Shown here: positions 1-9,226 of the stretch, in pieces
Layout of the letters: each line of letters begins with the position of its first letter
Numbering within the stretch: the first letter of the stretch is position 1
NCBI GenBank assembly: GCA_016783225.1
Contig: JADHWZ010000045.1
Coordinates: 1 to 11,881 of the forward strand
DNA from: Dehalococcoidia bacterium
GTDB taxonomy: Bacteria > Chloroflexota > Dehalococcoidia > GIF9 > UBA5620
Reading direction: 5' to 3'
DNA: 11,881 nucleotides
The notes under the pieces: model-generated
What the model saw: the letters and a program-made list of their open reading frames with translations, nothing else
The model's database searches: none
Told to the model about the DNA's origin: nothing
Made by a program: the position numbers and the translations under genes

Positions 1-222
1 CTCAGCTACCTGGACCTCAGCAACGTCGAGCTGGGGGTGACAAAGGACAACTGCCGCCGCGCGGGCGAGTCCCGTGGGATTCGGTGCCGAGATGTCAACA
101 CCGGCGACAAAACGAGGGTTGGTAACTTCGTTTTTCTGCGATACCTGGCTTGCCAGCTTTCGTTGTATCTGTTGAGCTTGGGCGATAGTCATTTGCCAAC
201 TGTGCAATTGCCGTACTTTCAC
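1..222 (-). CDS. nfi: Endonuclease V, N-terminal part (truncated by window edge)
   Basis: The first 74 codons of endonuclease V, a Mg-dependent enzyme that nicks DNA near deoxyinosine and other deaminated bases. Residues 38-45 read FVAGVDIS, the conserved strand carrying the first metal-binding Asp (D43 in this numbering). It is followed by a GLARAAAVVL stretch and a hydrophobic run typical of the family. I start the gene at GTG 222 rather than ATG 192. The extra ten residues give RQLHSW, which matches the RQLHRW segment I remember near the start of Thermotoga EndoV, ahead of an EAIKVQ-like helix. No ribosome site precedes either start, and a perfect -10 box ends seven bases before the GTG, so the message is probably leaderless. 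The C-terminal two thirds lie outside the window. The family call is firm; the start is likely. Confidence 0.88.
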   Translation of the reverse strand, partial: MKVRQLHSWQMTIAQAQQIQRKLASQVSQKNEVTNPRFVAGVDISAPNPTGLARAAAVVLCHPQLDVAEVQVAE

Positions 223-229
223 GTCTCTG

Positions 230-258
230 ATTATAATGGGTAGCGTGTTTCGTCGCAA
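230..258 (-). promoter_or_regulatory. Sigma-A-type promoter of nfi
   Basis: On the minus strand a -35 box TTGCGA (253-258, 4 of 6 consensus) and a perfect -10 box TATAAT (230-235) are separated by exactly 17 bases. Transcription would begin at about 222, the first base of the proposed GTG start codon. Confidence 0.7.
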
Positions 259-354
259 CATTCATCGGTTTTCCAAGGGATGTTGATTGCCAGAGCTTCT
301 TCGTCGGTCTTCAGATATTGAGTGCGTTGTTGGTTCAATGCGGTAGCTCATGGG

Positions 355-383
355 TTGACGTCTTGTCCCAAAGCAGATAAGGT
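355..383 (+). promoter_or_regulatory. Possible weak promoter of the ERCC4 nuclease gene
   Basis: TTGACG (355-360, 5 of 6) is followed 17 bases later by TAAGGT (378-383, only 3 of 6). The position, about 40 bases before the ATG at 425, is suitable. The -10 box is poor, so this is a weak call. The rest of 223-424 shows nothing else I can name. Confidence 0.3.
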
Positions 384-424
384 AGGTGGGTGCGACTGTG
401 CTTCGAAGATTAGGTGGACTGTAG

Positions 425-1270
425 ATGACACAAGGTATTTGGATCCTTGAGCGGTGCGTCAGCGATCGTTTCCCTTACCGTCTGCAAATCATGAGGGGTG
501 AGAAGCCGTGGCTTATTCTTCGAACCCAAGACCGCTGGCCTACCGTAGGGAGGAACATCTTTTGTCTCAGAGAGGAAGAGCCGCCACCGGCAGGTGAAGT
601 GCTTGAGGAAATCGAACGAGTCCCGGTTATTGCCTTTCATGAGCGCGGTCGCCGTGTATCGATTATCCTGGACCGAAAACGATACAAACGGTGCGATTTC
701 CTATTCTTGACCAAATCCTATAAACGTAAGCCCGGTGAAACTTATGAGCAGGTTTTTTGGCTGACCCAGAGGTCCATCGAGCAACACAGACCATCAACCA
801 AATTAACCCGGTATCCCGTTGCGGCTGGTATGACTATTCGTATTGCCAGTGATGAGCGTTACCCATGGCGTTTCCCCATCGCCCACATTGAACGTAGGTT
901 GCTTCCCGTTGGTGATTACGCTCTGGTGGATGGAGACCGAGTCTTGGCTGTAATAGAGCGGAAGACTTTTGACAATCTTCTCGCTGATTTTGGGATTATG
1001 CCGGTGCTTCACCAGCGATTGGCAGAGCTCACTACCCATGAGAATCATGCTTTCGTGATTGAGGCATTATATTCCGACTTCTTGAATCCCAAGAAGGTTC
1101 GGTACTACACGGCTGACTTCTGTGCTCGGGCCATCGCGGAGATATATTCTTTACACCCCAGGCTTCGTGTCGTGTTTTGTGGGAATCGAAAGCTGGCAAA
1201 TGAGTGGGCTCGCTACTATTTCTTCGCTGTTTTGAATCAGAGGCAAATGGATGTGGTGAGTGTGCCCTAA
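425..1270 (+). CDS. Standalone ERCC4 (XPF/Mus81-fold) nuclease
   Basis: A 281-residue protein whose C-terminal half (about 137-270) is an ERCC4-type nuclease domain. Visible active-site residues are D143 in SDERYP, G163-D164 in the GDY turn, and E178-R179-K180 followed by D183, which together form the XPF-family GD...ERK...D signature. Family members cut branched or flap DNA at single/double-strand junctions. The N-terminal 130 residues contain basic and aromatic patches but no motif I recognise. There is no helicase domain and no tandem helix-hairpin-helix after the nuclease domain, unlike archaeal XPF or Hef, so a partner or the N-terminal region would have to give DNA specificity. An AGGTGG ribosome site lies seven bases before the ATG. 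The gene is divergent from nfi, and no operon partner is visible downstream. The fold assignment is firm; substrate and pathway are unknown. Confidence 0.8.
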   Translation: MTQGIWILERCVSDRFPYRLQIMRGEKPWLILRTQDRWPTVGRNIFCLREEEPPPAGEVLEEIERVPVIAFHERGRRVSIILDRKRYKRCDFLFLTKSYKRKPGETYEQVFWLTQRSIEQHRPSTKLTRYPVAAGMTIRIASDERYPWRFPIAHIERRLLPVGDYALVDGDRVLAVIERKTFDNLLADFGIMPVLHQRLAELTTHENHAFVIEALYSDFLNPKKVRYYTADFCARAIAEIYSLHPRLRVVFCGNRKLANEWARYYFFAVLNQRQMDVVSVP

Positions 1271-1549
1271 CCCATTTGTTGAATTGTTTTGCCCAACACA
1301 TGCCAATATTGCTTCTCTAGCCCGTGCGCTCATGCTCAAAAGCCTATTCCCTGGGTAACCCCTGAAATCGCAGTGTGTTGCGTGGCTCAGTGTGCAGCCT
1401 GCCTGCTTTGTTGGGTTCACTCAACCCCGTTTGGGCATGCCTCGCAAAGACGTGTCCTCGTCACTGCTGGGGAAGCAAAGGCAAAGCAGTCTAAAGGGGA
1501 GCGTTCGAGTTACGGAGTTGACTATACGATGGTCATTCAATTCGCGCTA
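1271..1549. other. Gene-free stretch between the ERCC4 nuclease and the rpsP promoter
   Basis: No reading frame here has a ribosome site or recognisable protein. Two small dyads are visible. GGGTT-CACTC-AACCC (1413-1427) superficially resembles a tRNA T-arm but has no acceptor or anticodon stem around it. ACTGCT (1463-1468) pairs with AGCAGT (1485-1490) across a 16-base loop. Neither is followed by a T tract. No tRNA, SRP RNA or riboswitch consensus could be fitted by eye. Confidence 0.45.
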
Positions 1550-1578
1550 TTGACACGTGTAGTGAGTTGATGCATAAT
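1550..1578 (+). promoter_or_regulatory. Strong sigma-A-type promoter of rpsP-khpA
   Basis: A perfect -35 box TTGACA (1550-1555), a 17-base spacer, and a -10 box CATAAT (1573-1578, 5 of 6). Start of transcription near 1585 would leave a leader of about 38 bases before the rpsP ATG, which has AGGCGG (1611-1616) as its ribosome site. Confidence 0.75.
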
Positions 1579-1622
1579 AGCTACTATCATTCTTGAAAGG
1601 GGTTTAACCTAGGCGGCAGATC

Positions 1623-2216
1623 ATGGTAAAGATAAGGTTGAGGCGAGTAGGTGCGAAGAATAGGCCGATGTACCGGGTGGTGGTAGCCGATGTTCGGTCG
1701 CCACGGGACGGTGCCTTTATCGAGGTTATTGGGCATTACAATCCGTTAGTTGACCCAGAGGCCTTTGATATAGACGAGGAGAAGGCGTTGAAATGGCTTG
1801 GGCGTGGAGCCCAGCCAACGGATACTGTAGCCAGGTTGCTCTCTAAGTCAGGGATTATAGAAAAAGCCGAACCGAGTTTTGTAAAAAGGTCAGAGTTAGC
1901 AAGCCCGAAAACCACAAGCAGAACTAAAACCAAGGCTAAGGCCGAGACTGAAGCCAAGGCTGAGACTGAAGCCAAGGCCGAGACCGAAGTCAAGGCCGAG
2001 ACCGAAGCTAAGGCTGAGACCGAAGCTAAGGCCGAGACCGAAGCTAAGGCCGAGACCGAAGCCAAGGCTGAGACTGAAGTCAAGGCTGAGACCGAAGTCA
2101 AGGCCGAGACCGAAGCTAAGGCTGAGACCGAAGCCAAGGCCGAGACCGAAGCTAAGGCCGAGACCGAAGCTAAGGCCGAGACCGAGACCGAATCAGCTGC
2201 TGAGGAGACATCGTGA
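1623..2216 (+). CDS. rpsP: 30S ribosomal protein S16 with repetitive C-terminal tail
   Basis: Residues 1-82 are a standard S16, a 30S assembly protein that binds 16S rRNA. They open with [20 protein letters not shown], followed by the [13 protein letters not shown] turn and the helix [17 protein letters not shown]. Bacterial S16 is usually 80-90 residues; this one is 197. The extra part is a short linker (about 83-105), then fourteen hexapeptides [12 protein letters not shown] (residues 106-189), then an acidic end ESAAEETS. The tail is highly charged (net about -1 per repeat), has no aromatic or Cys residues, and is likely a single helix or disordered. Alanine- and charge-rich S16 tails exist in some other bacteria, but a near-perfect repeat is unusual. 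The stop overlaps the start of khpA, so the two are probably translationally coupled. Function of the tail is unknown. Confidence 0.96.
   Translation: MVKIRLRRVGAKNRPMYRVVVADVRSPRDGAFIEVIGHYNPLVDPEAFDIDEEKALKWLGRGAQPTDTVARLLSKSGIIEKAEPSFVKRSELASPKTTSRTKTKAKAETEAKAETEAKAETEVKAETEAKAETEAKAETEAKAETEAKAETEVKAETEVKAETEAKAETEAKAETEAKAETEAKAETETESAAEETS
1938..2189 (+). repeat. Coding minisatellite, 14 x 18 bp, in the rpsP tail
   Basis: Fourteen uninterrupted 18-bp units of the form AAGGCYGAGACYGAAGYY. The Lys codon is always AAG, and the two Glu codons are always GAG then GAA, except GAG in the second slot of unit 14. Apart from the last unit, variation is confined to C/T transitions at positions 6, 12, 17 and 18 of the unit. 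Units 4, 6, 10, 12 and 13 are identical. This pattern suggests expansion by slippage or unequal exchange, in frame because the unit is a multiple of three. The plus strand is strongly purine-rich. Confidence 0.97.
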
Positions 2217-2446
2217 TGAGAGACTTAATAGAATATATCGCGAAATGCATTGTTAGAGCACCAGAAGAGGTGAGCGTCACTGAAGAGGCTGATGATGACC
2301 AAGTAGTAGTAGTGAAGTTGGAAGTGGCTGCGGAAGACAAGGGGAGGGTTATTGGCAGACAAGGTCGTGTTGCTGAGGCAATGCGCACGTTGCTTCGAGT
2401 AGTAGCTACGAAGGAAGGTGTTCGGGTTAGACTTGAAATCGTATGA
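2216..2446 (+). CDS. khpA: KhpA-type small KH-domain RNA-binding protein
   Basis: A 76-residue protein consisting of one KH domain. It opens with [13 protein letters not shown] and carries the GxxG RNA-binding loop as IGRQG within KGRVIGRQGRVAEAMRTLL, followed by the closing beta strand VRVRLEIV. KhpA proteins bind RNA, often with KhpB/Jag, and influence cell elongation and ribosome-related processes in Gram-positive bacteria. rpsP-khpA pairing is widespread. A GAGGAG ribosome site (2202-2207) is eight bases from ATG 2216 and five from an alternative GTG at 2213, so I prefer the ATG. The gene overlaps the rpsP TGA by one base (TGATG), a typical re-initiation arrangement. It ends convergently against atpC. 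Confidence 0.9.
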   Translation: MRDLIEYIAKCIVRAPEEVSVTEEADDDQVVVVKLEVAAEDKGRVIGRQGRVAEAMRTLLRVVATKEGVRVRLEIV

Positions 2447-2543
2447 GTGGGTCGCTGGCCCCACACCAGATTCCCAATTCCTTATCGTAGGCTTCTACTT
2501 CATATATAGAGACTGGCCAATTGGGTAGCTGAGCTGTAGCTAC
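2447..2543. other. Convergent intergenic region with inverted repeats
   Basis: This region lies between the 3' ends of khpA (plus) and atpC (minus). It contains GTGGG pairing with CCCAC right after the khpA stop, CCCAATT (2473-2479) pairing with AATTGGG (2519-2525), and a perfect GTAGCT-N7-AGCTAC hairpin (2525-2543) overlapping the atpC stop. None is followed by a clear T tract on either strand. They may help end transcription in both directions, but they are not textbook intrinsic terminators. Confidence 0.4.
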
Positions 2544-2965
2544 AGACCTGGTTTCGCCCTTCGACGCCTTCTTGTGGCCACTTTGAGACGGGTGAGGGAA
2601 CGACGAAGCGCAGCTTCGGTTCTGGCCTCATCTAGCTCCGGAAGGTGGGTGAGGAGTCCTTCTTCAGCGCGGCGCTTAGCTGCCTCAGCACGTGCGACAT
2701 CGATATCGTCGGAACGCTCGCAGGCGTCAGCTAGGAGTATGACCCTATCGGGGCGTACCTCAAAGAAACCACCGGTAATGGCCATATATGTCTCCTCGTT
2801 GTCTTTCCTGATAAGTAACTCGCCGGGCCTAAGCATGGTCATCAAAGGTGCATGGTGAGGCAATATACCTAGGTCTCCCTCGATGCCCGGGGCAACTATG
2901 ACGTCGACATCATCGGCGAAAACCTCACGCTCGGCAGTTATGATCTCAAGCTTTATAGTTGCCAT
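2540..2965 (-). CDS. atpC: F1Fo ATP synthase epsilon subunit
   Basis: A 141-residue central-stalk subunit that couples gamma to the c ring and can inhibit ATP hydrolysis. The N-terminal beta sandwich (about 1-85) includes the signature GIEGDLGILPHHAPLMT. The C-terminal two-helix hairpin is present (ARAEAAKRRAEE, then EARTEAALRRSLTRLK). The end is unusually arginine-rich (RRRRR). I choose ATG 2965: GAGGAA lies five bases upstream, whereas the GTG at 2968, which overlaps the atpD stop, is only two bases from it. Last gene of the operon. Confidence 0.95.
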   Translation of the reverse strand: MATIKLEIITAEREVFADDVDVIVAPGIEGDLGILPHHAPLMTMLRPGELLIRKDNEETYMAITGGFFEVRPDRVILLADACERSDDIDVARAEAAKRRAEEGLLTHLPELDEARTEAALRRSLTRLKVATRRRRRAKPGL

Positions 2966-2967
2966 CA

Positions 2968-5231
<2,264 letters not shown>

Positions 5232-5241
5232 TGTGTATTCC

Positions 5242-6753
5242 TCAATGAGCTGCGGTTTGCTTGAATTCCCCTAAGGCCTTTTGCAGCGCGGATTCCGTCT
5301 CTGGTTTGATTTCTCTGTCAGTGGTTATGCTTTGTCCTATCTCGGGGTGGTTAGTCTCCATGAAGCGGTAGAAGCTCTGCTCAAAGTTGGCGACTTTCTC
5401 TACTGGCACATCATTCAGAAAGCCATTGGTTACCGCGTAGAGTATCATGACCTCTTTGTCCAGCGCCACAGGCATGTTTTGTTGTTGTTTCAGCACTTCT
5501 GTGACGCGCTGGCCAAGTTCTAGTTGAGCGCGGGTAGCTTTGTCTAAGTCAGAAGTACCGAACTGAGCAAACGTGGCTAATTCACGATATTGGGCCATGG
5601 TAAGCCTCAACTTGCCGGCTACTTGCCTCATGGCCCTAGTCTGCGCATTGCCTCCGACGCGGGACACTGACAAACCAGCATTAAGTGCTGGTCGAATACC
5701 GCTGTTAAACAGGTCCGTCTCGAGATAAGCCTGCCCGTCAGTGATAGAGATGACGTTTGTGGGTATGTAGGCTGACATATCTCCAGCCTGCACTTCAATT
5801 ATGGGTAGAGCAGTGAGAGAGCCGCCACCCTTTTCGTCAGACAGCTTCGCAGCGCGTTCCAGCAGTCGGCTGTGAAGATAGAACACGTCGCCGGGATAAG
5901 CCTCTCGTCCTGGAGGGCGCCGGAGTATCAAGGATATCTGCCGGTAGGCCCATGCATGCTTGGTCAGGTCATCGTAAATGACCAGGGCATCCTTGCCTTG
6001 TTCCATGAATTCTTCGCCGATGGCGCAGCCAGCGTAGGGGGCCAGATATTGCAGAGGTGCCGGGTCTGAAGCATTGGCGGCGACAACCACTGTATGTTCC
6101 ATAGCGTCATATTTCTTGAGAGTATCGATTACCTGTGCTACCTTTGAGGTTTTTTGTCCGATAGCAACATATATACAGATGAGGTCGCCACCCTTCTGGC
6201 TGATAATAGTATCTATGGCGATAGCTGATTTGCCGATGGAGCGGTCACCGATTATTAGTTCGCGCTGCCCCCGTCCTATAGGAATAAGGCTGTCTACTGC
6301 CTTGATTCCAGTGTGTACTGGAGTCCTCACAGGCTGCCTGTCTACAACGTTTGGCGCAACACGCTCAACAGGTCTGGCCTTTGTTGTCTTGAGCGGCCCC
6401 AGGCCATCCAGTGGTTCACCAATGGGGTCGATTACACGTCCTATGAGCTCTGTGCCGACCGGTACCTCGACTACCTGGCCTGTGCAATGCACCTCGTCTC
6501 CTTCTTTTATGTGGCTGTAGTCGCCGAGGATCACTGCGGCAACGTTGTCCTCTTCTAGGTTTAACGCTAGCCCCATGATGCCGTCGGGGAATGCAAGCAA
6601 TTCATTGTATTTGGCGCCACGCAGTCCATGAATCCGGGCGACACCGTCGCCCACCCCCACTACTGTTCCTATATCGACTACGGTCACAGCGGTGCCGAAG
6701 CTCTCTATTTGCTCTTTGATTACTGAGACTATATCTCGTCCTCCAGTCGTCAT
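5242..6753 (-). CDS. atpA: F1Fo ATP synthase alpha subunit
   Basis: A 503-residue non-catalytic nucleotide-binding subunit that supplies the arginine finger to beta. Domains in order: beta barrel (about 1-95), nucleotide-binding core and C-terminal helical bundle. Visible: Walker A GDRSIGKS (169-176, where GDRQTGKT is most common), Walker B region [26 protein letters not shown] (280-299), and the arginine finger R365 in LSVSRVGG. An ATG start lies 13 bases after atpH; the ribosome site is weak (GAGC), suggesting coupling to upstream translation. Length is normal. Confidence 0.97.
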   Translation of the reverse strand: MTTGGRDIVSVIKEQIESFGTAVTVVDIGTVVGVGDGVARIHGLRGAKYNELLAFPDGIMGLALNLEEDNVAAVILGDYSHIKEGDEVHCTGQVVEVPVGTELIGRVIDPIGEPLDGLGPLKTTKARPVERVAPNVVDRQPVRTPVHTGIKAVDSLIPIGRGQRELIIGDRSIGKSAIAIDTIISQKGGDLICIYVAIGQKTSKVAQVIDTLKKYDAMEHTVVVAANASDPAPLQYLAPYAGCAIGEEFMEQGKDALVIYDDLTKHAWAYRQISLILRRPPGREAYPGDVFYLHSRLLERAAKLSDEKGGGSLTALPIIEVQAGDMSAYIPTNVISITDGQAYLETDLFNSGIRPALNAGLSVSRVGGNAQTRAMRQVAGKLRLTMAQYRELATFAQFGTSDLDKATRAQLELGQRVTEVLKQQQNMPVALDKEVMILYAVTNGFLNDVPVEKVANFEQSFYRFMETNHPEIGQSITTDREIKPETESALQKALGEFKQTAAH

Positions 6754-6766
6754 AGTGCTCGCCCCC

Positions 6767-7315
6767 TTACACGTTCTTGTCTGTTGGCCGCACCAGGCTT
6801 TTCTTCAATTCGTCCAGTTTCTTTCGAACACTGCCGTCAATAAGAGTGCCGTCGATTCTGGCAATCATGCCACCCAGAATCGCAGGATCAACCTGAAGAT
6901 TCACGACGATGTCCTTCCCCACTATAGCCTTGAGTCTGGTGGCAATTCTCTCCCCATCGTCAGCCTCTGTGGGTATGGCTGTGACAACGTTGGCATGTTT
7001 GATGCCGCGGAAATCATCCAGCAGTCGGTCGTACTCATCAGCAATCTGCTGTGTGTTTGCGAACTTACCCTTGGAGATCAGCAAGTAGCAAAGGTTCAAA
7101 CTGAGCTGGTTGATTTCACCCAGTTTCTCTCTGACGAGTTTAGCTTTGAGGTCAAACGGCAGTTTTGGGTTTTCTATCAAGCCAGAGACTTCGGTGTCTT
7201 TGGTCAGCTCAGCAATGCTTCTAATGTCAGACCGCCATTGGTCGAAGTTGCCCTTTTCACGGGCAATATCAAATGCGGCCTGAGCATAACGTTTTGCAGA
7301 AGTTGATGTTGTCAC
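6767..7315 (-). CDS. atpH: F1Fo ATP synthase delta subunit (OSCP)
   Basis: A 182-residue peripheral-stalk subunit joining the top of F1 to the b subunits. It begins [20 protein letters not shown], the standard N-terminal helix. The C-terminal end carries the family signature [25 protein letters not shown]. The start is GTG, with a modest GAAGG site ten bases upstream. It lies 14 bases after atpF. Length is normal. Confidence 0.95.
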   Translation of the reverse strand: MTTSTSAKRYAQAAFDIAREKGNFDQWRSDIRSIAELTKDTEVSGLIENPKLPFDLKAKLVREKLGEINQLSLNLCYLLISKGKFANTQQIADEYDRLLDDFRGIKHANVVTAIPTEADDGERIATRLKAIVGKDIVVNLQVDPAILGGMIARIDGTLIDGSVRKKLDELKKSLVRPTDKNV

Positions 7316-7329
7316 GGCAGGCTAGCCTT

Positions 7330-7830
7330 CTAATTTGGTCCAAACGTCGTGCTTTTATCCAGTACTTCATCGATGAGTTTGCGATGCCGCTTGCTGTCCA
7401 AGGTTTCTTCGATGACTTTCTCTGCAGCAAGTATAGCTATTTCTGCGAAATCCGTACGCAACTCATTGATGGCTTTGTCCCGTTCGAGCTCTATCTCGCT
7501 TCGAGCTTTGTTGATCAGGCTCTCGGACTCTTTGCGCGCGCCTTCCGCGGCCTCTTGCTTAAGCCTCTCTCCGATCTGTGCTGCCTGCGCTACTATCTCC
7601 TGGCCTTCTTTCCGAGCTTTCTCCAGCGTGGCTTGCATCTGCTCCTCGCTGCGTGTTGCTTGTTCCTTGATTTGTTCAGCTTGTTCCAGACTTTCCTTTA
7701 TCTTGGCTTGTCTCTCGTCAAGCATCTTGAGTACCGGCTTGTACAACACTATGCTGAGTAGCCCAAACAGAATTAAGAAATTTACGACGAACGCTACCAA
7801 TAGCGGCAGGTTGATACCGATACCTTCCAT
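7330..7830 (-). CDS. atpF: F1Fo ATP synthase b subunit
   Basis: A 166-residue peripheral-stalk subunit. A single membrane helix (about 8-29, LPLLVAFVVNFLILFGLL...) is followed by the conserved KPVLKMLDERQAKIKESL and a long, highly charged coiled coil to about residue 145. GGAG lies four bases before the ATG. It is preceded by a 43-residue membrane ORF and a 32-base gap rather than directly by atpE. Confidence 0.96.
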   Translation of the reverse strand: MEGIGINLPLLVAFVVNFLILFGLLSIVLYKPVLKMLDERQAKIKESLEQAEQIKEQATRSEEQMQATLEKARKEGQEIVAQAAQIGERLKQEAAEGARKESESLINKARSEIELERDKAINELRTDFAEIAILAAEKVIEETLDSKRHRKLIDEVLDKSTTFGPN

Positions 7831-7862
7831 ATTACTCCGTTAGTTTTATTGCTTGTTAAATT

Positions 7863-7994
7863 TTACCCTGCTGCCGGCAATACAAATGAACCAATAATAA
7901 ACGCAGTGACAATAAGCCCGGCAAATACAAACAGGCCAATTATAACTGCCCCAATGATAATGCCTAATGAAACCGGCAGATTACCATTTTCCAT
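7863..7994 (-). CDS. Small hydrophobic membrane protein (43 aa) within the ATP synthase operon
   Basis: An unrecognised 43-codon ORF between atpE and atpF on the same strand. A full AGGAGG ribosome site lies eight bases before the ATG, and the gene ends in TAA. The protein starts MENGNLPVSLG and has one long hydrophobic run (about 10-39) rich in Ile, Val, Phe and Gly, including a GIIIG helix-packing motif at 11-15. It contains no Lys, Arg or His; Glu2 is its only charged side chain. One long or two short membrane helices are possible. It is not a second c subunit: there is no RNP/RQP loop and no membrane carboxylate. Gaps of 25 bases to atpE and 32 to atpF fit operon membership. Possible roles are a small Fo subunit or a c-ring or stator assembly factor, by location only. 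I am fairly sure it is translated and unsure of its function. Confidence 0.75.
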   Translation of the reverse strand: MENGNLPVSLGIIIGAVIIGLFVFAGLIVTAFIIGSFVLPAAG

Positions 7995-8019
7995 CAATTA
8001 TTCCTCCTTACAACGTTAG

Positions 8020-8250
8020 CTATATTACTATAGCTAGAATTATAGCTACTATTAGAGCATAGATTCCGATGGCTTCGGCTAAAGCACCAATCAAAATCAT
8101 ATTGGTTAAGATTGGTCCACTGGCTTCAGGGTTGCGCCCCAGGGCTTGCATAGCACCGAAGCCAATTAGCCCCAGGCCTAGCCCTGGACCCAAGAAACCT
8201 AGCCCTGCAACTAGTCCTACCGCCAGCATCTTCATCGCTTCTGCTTCCAT
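8020..8250 (-). CDS. atpE: F1Fo ATP synthase c subunit
   Basis: A 76-residue proteolipid of the rotor ring. It has two membrane helices joined by the polar loop RNPEA (39-43). Helix 1 has the glycine ladder GPGLGLGLIGFG; helix 2 carries the ion-binding carboxylate E59 in GALAEAIGIYAL. The positions of the sodium ligands in Na-dependent enzymes (Gln in helix 1, Ser after the Glu) are Leu26 and Ala60 here, so proton coupling is likely. AAAGGAGG lies seven bases before the ATG, the strongest site in the operon, as expected for a subunit needed in many copies. Confidence 0.97.
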   Translation of the reverse strand: MEAEAMKMLAVGLVAGLGFLGPGLGLGLIGFGAMQALGRNPEASGPILTNMILIGALAEAIGIYALIVAIILAIVI

Positions 8251-8264
8251 TCACCTTCCTCCTT

Positions 8265-9221
8265 TCAAGCTTTTTTTTCCTCAGCATGAGGAGCTAAAGC
8301 AATAATGCCAAACACTAGTGTTAATCCAGCAAAGATAAGAGCCTGGATGAAACCGATAAGCAGCTCTAACCCGTAGAAGGGAATGGTAGCTACGAAGGGG
8401 ACTAGGAAACAAACAACTAACAGCAGTATTTCGCCAGCAGTCATGTTGCCAAAGAGACGAAAAGTGAAGCTAATAATCCGTATAAAGTGGCTGAATACTT
8501 CTAGGATACCTACAAACAAGTTAATGAAGCCGAACAGGATTCCGCTGATGGCGGGTCGAATCTTTCCTCTAAACAAGTTTACGACCCCATCACGTAATTG
8601 ACCAAAGTTGAAAAAATTGTTGAGATAACGGAAGCCGCCTACTGAGCGTAGTCCCCAATATTCAACGAAGACAAAGGCCATTAGGGCAATAGAAAGTGGT
8701 ACATTGATATCAGTGTTCGCCGCCCTAAGCAATGGTACAAAGGTGCCGTCGCTTTCGGTAATACCTATAGTGCCGTAAAAAGGCAAAAGAGCTAGGTAGG
8801 CATTGATTAAAACATAGAGAAAGATTGTGGCTACTATTGGGAAGAGGGTGCGAGCATGTTTCTTCCCGGCTGTACCTTCAATGAAGTTTAGCAATGTCTC
8901 TACGACTATCTCGGCTACGCTTTGGAGCCTGCCCGGAATAGGTTTCATTTTGCGCGTGCAGGCATAGAATAAGCCAACCAATACAACTATGGTAAGCCAG
9001 GAGGCAATGAGCGTATTCGTAATCGTGAAGCCACCGACACGAGTTATCCCCTCCGAGGGGAGTTGGACGTGGGGCTTGGAGATGTTGAGGATGCTAGGTG
9101 TTTCGATGCCCAGCAGGCCAGAGCCCAGTGGACCAACAATTAGTCCGGTCAAAAGAAGGGCTAGAAGGGCAATACTTACTCCGGCCAAGATTCTGATGGA
9201 GCAGCCACCGGGCATCTTCAT
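8265..9221 (-). CDS. atpB: F1Fo ATP synthase a subunit
   Basis: A 318-residue stator channel subunit. The essential Arg is R255 in SFTFRLFGNMTAGE, with E264 following and Q293 in the last helix (IGFIQALIFAGLTLVFG). The segment RAANTDINVPLSIAL (166-180) is also conserved. The N-terminus has an extra hydrophobic helix (about 10-38) and a periplasmic-like stretch before the first core helix, so it is longer than the E. coli protein. The start at ATG 9221 has no close ribosome site (AGGAG is 14 bases away), and an ATG two codons later is also possible. Eight consecutive A residues near the 3' end encode EEKKA just before the stop. Confidence 0.97.
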   Translation of the reverse strand: MKMPGGCSIRILAGVSIALLALLLTGLIVGPLGSGLLGIETPSILNISKPHVQLPSEGITRVGGFTITNTLIASWLTIVVLVGLFYACTRKMKPIPGRLQSVAEIVVETLLNFIEGTAGKKHARTLFPIVATIFLYVLINAYLALLPFYGTIGITESDGTFVPLLRAANTDINVPLSIALMAFVFVEYWGLRSVGGFRYLNNFFNFGQLRDGVVNLFRGKIRPAISGILFGFINLFVGILEVFSHFIRIISFTFRLFGNMTAGEILLLVVCFLVPFVATIPFYGLELLIGFIQALIFAGLTLVFGIIALAPHAEEKKA

Positions 9222-9226
9222 AGAGG

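Noticed and set aside
202..213. GTGCAATTGCCG in the nfi 5' region as another copy of the TTGC-N4-GCAA operator
   Set aside because: It lacks the outer bases of both half-sites and lies inside the extended nfi coding region.
1413..1427. GGGTT-CACTC-AACCC resembling a tRNA T arm
   Set aside because: No acceptor stem, D arm or anticodon arm can be folded around it on either strand.
1289..1570. Cys-rich 93-codon frame on the plus strand in the gap before rpsP
   Set aside because: It has no ribosome site, is not paired as CxxC motifs with conserved spacing, and runs through the rpsP promoter. It looks like chance.
1736..2137. 133-codon minus-strand frame rich in ASVSAL repeats
   Set aside because: It is the antisense reading of the S16 repeat. 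The 18-bp unit keeps every frame open once it is open.
2370..2381. TTGC-N4-GCAA inside khpA
   Set aside because: It lies within a conserved coding segment (KH domain), lacks the extended AGTTGCA core and is not near a promoter. Treated as chance.
6692..7306. Long plus-strand frame opposite atpA and atpH
   Set aside because: It is antisense to two firmly identified genes, with no ribosome site and no recognisable motif.
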